A stretch of DNA of 5,305 bases, taken from assembly GCA_964534745.1 (NCBI GenBank), contig CAZHQW010000095.1, positions 1 through 5,305 on the forward strand, given 5' to 3'. The notes under the pieces were generated by a model. The model searched no databases and had not been told where the DNA came from. It worked only from the letters and a program-made list of their open reading frames with translations. The position numbers and the translations under genes are program-made. Shown piece after piece: positions 1-5,305 of this stretch (its first letter is position 1; every line of letters begins with the position of its first letter). The stretch comes from G020354785 sp964534745. GTDB lineage: Bacteria > Bacteroidota > Bacteroidia > Bacteroidales > UBA10428.

Positions 1-52
1 AGAAAGGTGTTCGAATTCAGTCCCCTGAGGTTCACAAAAGAGGGACAAAAGA

Positions 53-91
53 GAGACAGCGCCCATATTTAAAAAATATCGGCGCTATCCC
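53..91 (-). terminator. Terminator-like hairpin enclosing the kinase stop codon
   Basis: Positions 53-70 and 74-91 form an imperfect inverted repeat with arms of 18 bases and three mismatches (54/90, 57/87, 64/80), separated by three bases. In the kinase sense strand, a GC-rich stem is followed by TCTTTTG and then a second TCTTTTG, which resembles an intrinsic terminator. The TAA stop (69-71) sits at the top of the hairpin. The arms are one direct and one inverted copy of the local repeat family, so the structure may be a repeat insertion that happens to serve as a terminator. Termination itself is inferred. Confidence 0.55.
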
Positions 92-2444
92 GTTCAGAGT
101 CGCTTTCAGAAACATGGGCGCTGTCCCTCTCAGAAACATGGGCGCTGTCCCTCTTTTTAAGGTGCTTTTTCATTAATTTAAAAAGCTCATCTGTATTAAT
201 AGGCTTGGCAATGTAATCATCACATCCGGCCATAAGGCATTTTAATCTGTCCTCGCTGTATGCATACGCAGTCTGGGCAACTACAGGCAATTTATTTCTA
301 ATCTTTTTAATTTTTTTTGTTGCTTTATAGCCATCCTCTCCGGGTAACTTGATATCCATCAAAACCATATCAATCTTAGGATTGCTATTTACTAACTGAA
401 TAGCCTCTTTTGCATCTTTGGCAAAAAGACTATTAATTTCTGCATTTTTAAAGAGCTCTTTAAAGTATAATATATTTAATTCCTCATCTTCAACAACCAG
501 AATAGTGTTATTCTTAAGTAAATTTTCAGGTTCATTAAGAGTCTTTTCAATTAATTTAGTTTCTTCCTCCATGTCGTGTGAAATAGTGAAGTAGAATGTG
601 CTTCCAATACCTGGTGTGGAATTAACCCATATTTTACCGCCCAGCAATTTAACAAGGCCTTCAGCAATACATAATCCGAGTCCTGCACCTCCATATGATT
701 TTGACATTGAATCATCAGCCTGTCTGAAACGTTCAAATATAATCCCTTGATATTCTCTTGAGATACCAATACCTGTATCTTTAACCCTGAATTGAATAGT
801 GCTATTGTCTATTACTTTATATCCGAATTCTACAAATCCCTTTTCCGTATATTTAAATGCATTGTTCAGGAGATTGGTTAATATCTGTCTTATCCTGTGT
901 TTGTCGGAATATATATAACAACCTTCTGAATATTTATTTTTAAGTCGCAGCTCAATGGCAGATTTGTTATTTTTGTTTTTAAACATTTCAAATTCATAAT
1001 ACAGTTCCTTCATCAATTTATTTATATTAAAAGGATCTTTCTCTATTTTAAGTTGTTGTGCTTCAATTCTTGACAAATCCAGTATATCATTAATTATATG
1101 TAAGAGGCTGTTAGTGCTTTCCTTTATAATTTCCGAATAATATTTCTTTTCTTCACCGGACAGATTATCTTTATTAAGCATTTCTGTAAAGCCAAGAATT
1201 CCATTCATTGGTGTCCGGATCTCATGTGACATATTGGCTAAAAATGCAGATTTCAAACGATCGGATTCTTCGGCTTTTTCTTTTGCTTTTATTAATTCGT
1301 CTTCAGCTATTTTCTGCGCCGTAATATCACGAGCCACTTCCCCCAATCCGATTATTTCTCCAGTGTTATCTAATACTGGAAATCCCTTAACTTCCCAGAT
1401 TTTATCATCTGGTGTCGATAGAATATGATAATGAATCTGCCTTGTGGATAGGGCTTTCAACACAGGACATTCCTGGCATGGTTCTTTACGATCGAATAAT
1501 ACCTCATAACAGAATTTATTCTTATATTCAGATTGTTCAATATTAAGATATTTGCTTACAGCAGTGTTTGCCCATTTAATTTTTAAATTTTCATTATAGA
1601 AAAAAAATAATTCGGATGTTGAATCCAGTATCATAGATTTTTCTTTCTCTACATTTTCAAGTGCTTTCTTTGTCTCAATCAATTCTGTTATATCATGTGC
1701 TGCTAAAATAATCTTATCATTTTTATCACTTTCTTTATCTCCGAGCTCACTAGAACAATGAATTATCTTAGAACTTTTGTCAGGACAGTTAAAATTGATA
1801 ATCATATCGAAGTTTTTCCCTGTCTCCGTAGTCTCCTTGAATGCATTTTCAAATATTTTCCTTTCTGAAGGCCTTATTAATTGAATAATGTCTTTAAGTT
1901 TTATTTTAAATCTGCCGGGTTGGAATCCGAGAATTTTATAGAATTCCTGTGAGCATTCGCAAATACTGGTTTTCAAATCGACCTCACAACTGCCCAAATG
2001 AGCAACTTCCTGTGTTTTCTTCAGGTTACTCTCATTAATTCTTAATAATTCCTGCGCTTCTTTATGTTTCCTGCGTATTTCAGCTTCCCTGATTTCCCTT
2101 CTTATGGCTGCTGATAATCTGCTTAGATTATCTTTCAGTAAATAGTCGCTTAATCCGTTTTTCATTGCCTCAACAGCTTTTTCTTCTCCTATTGTGCCCG
2201 ACACACAAATAACCGGCAGGTTATCGTTTGTTAGTTTGACAATTTCTAAAGCTTCGAGTCCTGTAAAACCGGGAAGCCTGTAATCGGCCAGTACAATATC
2301 AGGATGAAATGATTTCAGTAATTTTGTGAAACCTTCTTTATTATCTGTTTGTTTGTAAGAAAAGACTAATTTGTCTTTTTTAAGATGATTTAGTATTAAT
2401 TCTAAATCATATTTATTATCCTCTAGCATTAGTATTTTAATCAT
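69..2444 (-). CDS. Cytoplasmic hybrid sensor histidine kinase (REC-PAS-PAS-HisKA-HATPase-REC)
   Basis: This 791-residue protein should autophosphorylate on histidine and pass phosphate to its own or a partner receiver domain. Residues 1-120 are a receiver with acid D9, phospho-acceptor D54 and K104. Two PAS-like domains follow, at about 143-252 and 265-378. The second has a cysteine cluster, C312, C323 and C326. A helical linker leads to the dimerisation/phosphoacceptor domain with H407 in MSHEIRTP. The ATPase domain has N-box N524/N528/K531, G1 box DTGIGI (556-561), an FERF motif (570-573) and G2 box GGAGLGL (585-591). The C-terminal receiver (about 646-762) has E652/D653, D697, T725 and K747. 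All catalytic residues are present. No membrane segment or signal peptide is visible, so it is probably cytosolic, and there is no DNA-binding output domain. The start is supported because MIKILMLEDN is the usual receiver beginning and CAGGGA lies just upstream. Residues 764-791 are encoded by intergenic-type repeats and are not part of the receiver fold. The signal sensed is unknown. Confidence 0.95.
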   Translation of the reverse strand: MIKILMLEDNKYDLELILNHLKKDKLVFSYKQTDNKEGFTKLLKSFHPDIVLADYRLPGFTGLEALEIVKLTNDNLPVICVSGTIGEEKAVEAMKNGLSDYLLKDNLSRLSAAIRREIREAEIRRKHKEAQELLRINESNLKKTQEVAHLGSCEVDLKTSICECSQEFYKILGFQPGRFKIKLKDIIQLIRPSERKIFENAFKETTETGKNFDMIINFNCPDKSSKIIHCSSELGDKESDKNDKIILAAHDITELIETKKALENVEKEKSMILDSTSELFFFYNENLKIKWANTAVSKYLNIEQSEYKNKFCYEVLFDRKEPCQECPVLKALSTRQIHYHILSTPDDKIWEVKGFPVLDNTGEIIGLGEVARDITAQKIAEDELIKAKEKAEESDRLKSAFLANMSHEIRTPMNGILGFTEMLNKDNLSGEEKKYYSEIIKESTNSLLHIINDILDLSRIEAQQLKIEKDPFNINKLMKELYYEFEMFKNKNNKSAIELRLKNKYSEGCYIYSDKHRIRQILTNLLNNAFKYTEKGFVEFGYKVIDNSTIQFRVKDTGIGISREYQGIIFERFRQADDSMSKSYGGAGLGLCIAEGLVKLLGGKIWVNSTPGIGSTFYFTISHDMEEETKLIEKTLNEPENLLKNNTILVVEDEELNILYFKELFKNAEINSLFAKDAKEAIQLVNSNPKIDMVLMDIKLPGEDGYKATKKIKKIRNKLPVVAQTAYAYSEDRLKCLMAGCDDYIAKPINTDELFKLMKKHLKKRDSAHVSERDSAHVSESDSERDSADIF
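106..153 (-). repeat. Two perfect 24-bp tandem repeats inside the kinase 3' end
   Basis: Positions 106-129 and 130-153 are identical 24-bp units. The unit is eight codons long, so the duplication keeps the reading frame. In the kinase frame each unit adds the octapeptide period RDSAHVSE, giving RDSAHVSERDSAHVSE and then a degenerate third round, RDSADIF. One of the other two sense frames of the unit contains a TGA stop and the other is open. The conserved 18-base core (110-127 and 134-151) is shared with non-coding copies elsewhere in the window, so this is a repeat element that became coding and not an ordinary coding duplication. Confidence 0.85.
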
Positions 2445-2446
2445 TA

Positions 2447-2453
2447 TTCCCTG
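2447..2453 (-). promoter_or_regulatory. Possible ribosome binding site of the kinase
   Basis: Read on the minus strand, CAGGGAA ends two bases before the kinase ATG (CAGGGAATAATG). The AGGG core is a partial Shine-Dalgarno match at short spacing. It supports this ATG as the start. Shine-Dalgarno use is weak in Bacteroidota, so its functional weight is uncertain. Confidence 0.35.
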
Positions 2454-2691
2454 CTTTATACAACAACATGAATTATTTTTCTTAATGAGAAAATATGTTT
2501 ACTTTCTTTTGCCATAACGTAGATGAATTACTCTAATGACTATATATATTATTGAAGTTGAGTTATTTATGCATTCAAGTATTAAATTTTAATAAAATAA
2601 AGAGATTGATAAAAACTGCCTTTAATTTGTTATAAAATATAGAATATATATATAAGCTAATTCTTAATATATTAAAAGTTAAGAAAATAAT

Positions 2692-2760
2692 ATGAGAAAT
2701 AGCACGCTTTCAGTAGGAATTAATAAGATAGGTGATGAATATCATCATTTCGGATATTGA
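2692..2760 (+). CDS. Doubtful 22-codon small ORF
   Basis: An ATG at 2692 opens a frame to TGA at 2758-2760, encoding MRNSTLSVGINKIGDEYHHFGY. The leader AAGAAAATAAT is A-rich, like many Bacteroidota starts, and the frame ends 11 bases before the right repeat cluster. The peptide has no signal sequence, membrane segment or family motif that I recognise. It could be a small peptide, a leader, a remnant of a longer gene cut by the repeat insertion, or chance. In AT-rich DNA a frame this short is weak evidence. Confidence 0.15.
   Translation: MRNSTLSVGINKIGDEYHHFGY
2733..2747. promoter_or_regulatory. Short palindrome, possible operator
   Basis: TGATGA-ATA-TCATCA is a perfect 6-bp inverted repeat with a 3-bp centre, about 150 bp upstream of the serpin. 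It could be a protein binding site, but such short palindromes also occur by chance, and it overlaps the doubtful small ORF. No regulator is identifiable. Confidence 0.2.
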
Positions 2761-2771
2761 AAAGAATAATC

Positions 2772-2839
2772 AGGGACAGCCCCCATATTTAAAAGGGACA
2801 GCCCCCATTCGGGTGCAGTCCCCGGGACGCTGTCTCTCC
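2772..2839. repeat. Right cluster of REP-like repeats upstream of the serpin
   Basis: A plus-strand copy, GGGACAGCCCCCATATTT (2773-2790), differs from the left-cluster core at one base. A second, shorter copy starts at 2795, and an inverted partial copy, GCTGTCTC, lies at 2829-2836. Positions 2795-2802 pair with 2829-2836 as an 8-bp stem with one G-T pair. Inside it, 2804-2806 can pair with 2811-2813, and 2818-2821 with 2825-2828, giving a cloverleaf-like fold. CAGTCCCC (2816-2823) is shared with the left cluster. The element ends 58 bp before the serpin start, so it is either in the serpin leader or just upstream of its promoter. Confidence 0.7.
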
Positions 2840-2897
2840 AGGATAAGCAACCCTTCACCATTATTTTGCATCTAACCATTGTTACAAAAAATTAAAT

Positions 2898-4142
2898 ATG
2901 ATGAAAAAATATATCAAATTTATATTGATCTTTTTAATTTCTGCAGGTATATTATCCTCCTGTGAGAAGTCTGATGAACCTGTAAAAAAAGAACCTTCGA
3001 AAATAAAGCTTAGTAATAAATCGACCGAGATCATTGAGGCTGATAAGGCTTTTGGCTTTGAACTGTTTCGGGAAGTGTATAGCCTGAGTGAAGAGGATAA
3101 CCTTATGATCTCTCCCCTGAGTGTATCCTATGCGCTGGGTATGACTTATAACGGTGCAGCAGGCACCACTCTGGAAGCTTTCAGGGATGTACTTCATTTC
3201 GAAGACCTTACTAACCAGGAAGTCAATGAAAGCTATAAAGACCTTATGGGCCAGCTGGTCACACTGGATGACCATGTAGAGTTCTCCATTGCCAATAGCA
3301 TTTGGTACAGGCTGGGATTCGAAGCATTATCAGAATTCATTGCCACCAACAAGGAGTATTTTGATGCAGAGGTGGAGGAGATTGATTTCTCCGATCCGCA
3401 AACCCTGGAGATCATTAACCAGTGGATAGAAGACAATACCAATGGTAAGATAAAGGGTATGCTGGATTTCATACCTGGTGATGCTGTGATGTACCTGATC
3501 AATGCCATTTACTTCAACGCAAAATGGAAATATGAGTTTGAGAAGGACAAAACCTATGAAGATAATTTCAATCTGGCGGGTGGTTCCGGCCATATTACCG
3601 ATTATATGATAGTAAACGGGACTTTTAATTATACCTATAATGAGGATTTTCGTGCAGTTGAGCTGCCATACGGTGATAGCGCTTTCAGCATGGTAGTAAT
3701 GCTACCCTCCGGAGATAAAACGATTTCAGACCTGGTGGCTAATTTGGATGTTGAACACTGGGATTCATGGTTTGAAAATTCAAGTATGACAAATGTCCAG
3801 GTCGAATTGCCAAAATTCAAATATGGTTTCAAGAGTCTGCTGAACGATCCTCTTTGCAACCTGGGTCTTGGAGTGGCCTTCTCAGGTGCAGCCGATTTTA
3901 GCCGGATCACACCTGGAGGCGGCATCTATATTTCCAGGGTGATTCACCAGACGTTTATAGATGTGAAGGAGGAAGGCACCGAAGCAGCTGCTGCAACTAT
4001 TGTAGAAATGAGAGAAATCAGTGTTATTGACGAAGGTCCTGTTATTTTTAAGGTGGACAAACCCTTCCTTTATCTCATCAAAGAAAATTCAACAGGAGCT
4101 ATTATTTTTATGGGGAAGGTTGGAAAACCGGATTACTCGTGA
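2898..4142 (+). CDS. Lipoprotein serpin (serine/cysteine protease inhibitor)
   Basis: This 414-residue protein is a full-length serpin, a suicide inhibitor that traps a protease after cleavage of its reactive loop. Residues 1-21 are a lipoprotein signal (Lys-rich start, hydrophobic core, ILSS before lipidated C22), so it should be anchored in the periplasm or at the cell surface. Acidic residues soon after C22 (EKSDE) are compatible with surface export but do not prove it. Serpin landmarks are N68/S72/P73 with NGAAGTT (85-91), INQWIEDNTNGKI (173-185), YLINAIYFNAKW (199-210), ELPYGDSAFSMVVMLPSG (255-272), LPKFKYGF (304-311), ADFSRI (332-337) and shutter-type H350. The hinge EEGTEAAAAT (358-367) matches the inhibitory consensus, and FKVDKPFLYLI (384-394) matches the serpin signature. 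By standard numbering P1 would be I374 and P1' S375, but the loop is about four residues longer than in alpha-1-antitrypsin, so R372 or a neighbour is also possible. Miropin of Tannerella forsythia is a known relative by type. The start is ATGATG; the second ATG (2901) is equally possible. There is no Shine-Dalgarno sequence, only an A-rich leader. Confidence 0.95.
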   Translation: MMKKYIKFILIFLISAGILSSCEKSDEPVKKEPSKIKLSNKSTEIIEADKAFGFELFREVYSLSEEDNLMISPLSVSYALGMTYNGAAGTTLEAFRDVLHFEDLTNQEVNESYKDLMGQLVTLDDHVEFSIANSIWYRLGFEALSEFIATNKEYFDAEVEEIDFSDPQTLEIINQWIEDNTNGKIKGMLDFIPGDAVMYLINAIYFNAKWKYEFEKDKTYEDNFNLAGGSGHITDYMIVNGTFNYTYNEDFRAVELPYGDSAFSMVVMLPSGDKTISDLVANLDVEHWDSWFENSSMTNVQVELPKFKYGFKSLLNDPLCNLGLGVAFSGAADFSRITPGGGIYISRVIHQTFIDVKEEGTEAAAATIVEMREISVIDEGPVIFKVDKPFLYLIKENSTGAIIFMGKVGKPDYS

Positions 4143-4150
4143 TGTCACTC

Positions 4151-5305
4151 TCAGATTTTATTCAGCAGAAAATCTTCTGCTTCAATATTCCATAATCCAT
4201 TGGTCTTCTTAACAATGGAAGCCATACTCCTGAATAAAGGTTCGAATTTCCCTTTTTCTTCAAATTCGGATATAGCTGTCAGCGGCATGGATATGTGAGT
4301 ATATATAAGCTTCTTCCCACCCGGGATTTTCGGAAGGTTCATGGTTGTGTCAATGACAGCATCCAGTCCGCCAATATGTGTCACCAGTCCGGCAGGATCG
4401 ATTCCGGCAGACATCATTTCAAGGGCTTCTTTCATATCGTTGCTGTTACCGCCGCTTGTACCGATAATGCGGGTATAATTATAATGCACATTGTAAAAAT
4501 TAACCCTTGCCCTAAAGTCAGGGTCATCAGGACCTGCAAAGAAGTTCATGCAACCGTCAAATGCCAGAATTTTATCGCCCTGCTCGATAACGGATTCAAC
4601 CGGCGCGAAAACAAAAACATCGTTGTATCCTTTTCCTCCTGTCAGTTTCAGCAAGGTGCCAGCGGGATCATTTAATGCTTTCGTATTTACATATTGCAAA
4701 CGAATGCCTTTCTGTAAAGCATATTCGGGAGGGATAAGCAGGGAAGCCCTGTCCAGTCTTGACTGGTCAATATCTGTTATGGCCATCAGTCGCGGGTTAC
4801 GGTCGGTCCGGTGAATTACATAGTTTATGGCCGCCAGTCCCATAGGTCCTGCGCCGCCCAATAGCGCGAGGTTACCGCCGTCCACTATCTCCATCTCATG
4901 AATATACGACCCCGGCCTGGTGTGATAGTTGGCATGCATGGCTCCGATTACACATGATAATGGTTCGGCCAGAGCTGCAGGATAAAAGCCTTTACCCTTG
5001 TATGGCAGGAGGCAATCCAGTTCCATTACTTCATTGGGGATGATAATATACGTGGCATCGCCCCCTATATAGCGGTATGAATAGCCCGGGGCACCTAATA
5101 TTCCAACCGGGCCATCCGGATAATTAATGGCCGGCTGGATTGAGAACTTCATCCCGGATTGAAACGCTGACTTCCATTTTTCACCGGTCTCTATAATCTC
5201 ACCGCTGAATTCATGGCCAATAATGGTAGGATTGGCATGCACGTCATCCGGGATCCTTTTATGCTCATTTCCCTGAAGGGCTGCCTTGTATGATGACATG
5301 CAGAT
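4151..5305 (-). CDS. Zinc-dependent medium-chain dehydrogenase, SorE/YggP (L-sorbose-1-phosphate reductase)-like; 5' end missing
   Basis: The frame runs off the right window edge, and its first visible residues are I-C-M-S-S-Y-K. That cysteine (5300-5302) matches the catalytic zinc Cys of the GIC-x-S motif, so the ATG at 5297-5299 is internal and roughly 40 N-terminal residues lie outside. Counting from that Met, the other zinc ligands are GHE (28-30) and the Glu of AEPL (111-114). The nucleotide-binding fold has GGAGPMG (148-154) and D176/D178 after the second strand, which favours NAD(H) over NADP(H). The four-cysteine structural zinc lobe is absent, as in sorbitol dehydrogenases. From memory, several stretches match the SorE/YggP family closely: KAALQGNEHKR, YNVHYNYTRIIGTSGG, VTHIGGLDAV, IPGGKKLIY and MPLTAI. 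SorE reduces L-sorbose 1-phosphate to D-glucitol 6-phosphate in Klebsiella. Substrate here is unproven, since no sugar transport or kinase gene is visible. The stop (4151-4153) faces the serpin stop across 8 bp. Confidence 0.9.
   Translation of the reverse strand: MCMSSYKAALQGNEHKRIPDDVHANPTIIGHEFSGEIIETGEKWKSAFQSGMKFSIQPAINYPDGPVGILGAPGYSYRYIGGDATYIIIPNEVMELDCLLPYKGKGFYPAALAEPLSCVIGAMHANYHTRPGSYIHEMEIVDGGNLALLGGAGPMGLAAINYVIHRTDRNPRLMAITDIDQSRLDRASLLIPPEYALQKGIRLQYVNTKALNDPAGTLLKLTGGKGYNDVFVFAPVESVIEQGDKILAFDGCMNFFAGPDDPDFRARVNFYNVHYNYTRIIGTSGGNSNDMKEALEMMSAGIDPAGLVTHIGGLDAVIDTTMNLPKIPGGKKLIYTHISMPLTAISEFEEKGKFEPLFRSMASIVKKTNGLWNIEAEDFLLNKI
4164..4181. terminator. Inverted repeat just after the serpin, inside the dehydrogenase 3' end
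   Basis: AGCAGAA (4164-4170) and TTCTGCT (4175-4181) form a perfect 7-bp stem with a 4-base loop, 21 bp beyond the serpin stop and 11 bp inside the convergent dehydrogenase gene. It is the only clear hairpin at the convergent junction, so it may help stop transcription. Neither strand has a proper T-run after the stem, so it could also be a coding coincidence. Confidence 0.25.

Larger units (their letters stand above)
18..153. repeat. Left cluster of REP-like GGGACAGCGCCCATATTT repeats
   Basis: Four copies of an 18-base core can be aligned. Two perfect minus-strand copies lie at 134-151 and 110-127 (GGGACAGCGCCCATGTTT in kinase sense). A degenerate minus-strand copy is at 74-91, and a plus-strand copy is at 53-70. 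A shorter AGGGAC fragment lies at 41-46. CAGTCCCC at 18-25 also occurs in the right cluster at 2816-2823. The head-to-head pair 53-91 forms a hairpin. The arrangement of palindromic, mixed-orientation short copies at a gene end resembles REP elements, which in other bacteria are linked to IS200-like (RAYT) transposases. No such transposase is in this window, so the family name is an inference. Confidence 0.7.
2445..2897. other. 453-bp divergent intergenic region, mostly AT-rich
   Basis: This region separates the divergent kinase and serpin starts, so both promoters should lie here. Positions 2461-2700 are extremely AT-rich (8 G/C of 60 at 2641-2700), with TA runs at 2541-2550 and 2644-2654. 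I found no exact Bacteroidota promoter (TTTG, then TAnnTTTG) on either strand. Further right lie a short palindrome (2733-2747), a doubtful 22-codon reading frame (2692-2760) and the right repeat cluster (2772-2839). No tRNA or convincing riboswitch structure was seen. Confidence 0.8.

Noticed and set aside
106..153. CRISPR-like direct repeats
   Set aside because: The two 24-bp copies are directly adjacent, with no spacers between them, and lie inside a reading frame. No cas gene is present.
551..769. 72-codon minus-strand frame inside the kinase ATPase region
   Set aside because: It is a different frame on the same strand as the ATPase domain, which contains intact G1 and G2 boxes.
1234..1428. 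64-codon frame on the plus strand, antisense to the kinase
   Set aside because: It lies wholly within the PAS/kinase coding region, and the kinase frame carries clear conserved motifs. The antisense product has none.
2541..2654. TA-rich runs as a replication origin or AT-rich unwinding element
   Set aside because: No DnaA boxes, iterons or replication gene are nearby. Low-complexity AT-rich DNA is expected between divergent promoters.
53..2839. Insertion sequence or transposon ends around the kinase
   Set aside because: No transposase, target-site duplication or long terminal inverted repeat was seen. The flanking repeats are short, multi-copy and in mixed orientation, which fits REP-like elements better.
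2861..2868. TTATTTTG as a Bacteroidota -7 box for the serpin
   Set aside because: It has one mismatch to TAnnTTTG, and no TTTG-like -33 box lies at the right spacing. In AT-rich DNA this is too weak to call.
2952..3925. Several minus-strand frames opposite the serpin (2952-3275, 3233-3508, 3330-3593, 3635-3925)
   Set aside because: They overlap one another and the well-supported serpin, and none shows a recognisable domain or start signal.
4021..4814. Plus-strand frames at 4021-4212, 4295-4675 and 4548-4814
   Set aside because: They are out of frame with or antisense to the serpin end and the dehydrogenase, whose catalytic motifs are intact.

Overview
The window looks like chromosomal DNA from a member of the Bacteroidota. 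The support is indirect. It carries a serpin with a Bacteroidota-style lipoprotein signal, an A-rich serpin leader with no Shine-Dalgarno sequence, a large PAS-containing hybrid histidine kinase, and AT-rich intergenic DNA. No rRNA or marker gene is present, so the placement is an inference.

Layout. Positions 1-68 lie downstream of the kinase and hold part of a cluster of short repeated sequences. Positions 69-2444 (minus strand) encode a soluble hybrid sensor kinase, REC-PAS-PAS-HisKA-HATPase-REC. Its last 27 or so residues are encoded by the same repeats. Positions 2445-2897 are a 453-bp, very AT-rich divergent intergenic region with a second cluster of the repeat family at 2772-2839. Positions 2898-4142 (plus strand) encode a complete lipoprotein serpin with a canonical inhibitory hinge. 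Positions 4151-5305 (minus strand) encode a zinc-dependent medium-chain dehydrogenase resembling L-sorbose-1-phosphate reductase (SorE/YggP type). That gene is cut by the window edge just at its catalytic zinc cysteine. It converges on the serpin with only 8 bp between the stop codons.

The three genes do not form an operon: kinase and serpin diverge, serpin and dehydrogenase converge. Nothing in the sequence shows that they share a pathway. The serpin probably protects the cell surface or periplasm from proteases, the kinase is a cytoplasmic phosphorelay sensor, and the dehydrogenase acts in sugar or sugar-phosphate metabolism.

The most unusual content is the repeat family with core GGGACAGCGCCCATATTT and variants. 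At least six copies or partial copies occur in two clusters that flank the kinase and its upstream region. In the left cluster the copies extend the kinase reading frame, enclose its stop codon in a hairpin loop, and form a terminator-like structure. In the right cluster they can fold into a three-way-junction-like structure 58 bp before the serpin start. They resemble REP-type palindromic elements, but the exact family cannot be named from this window.
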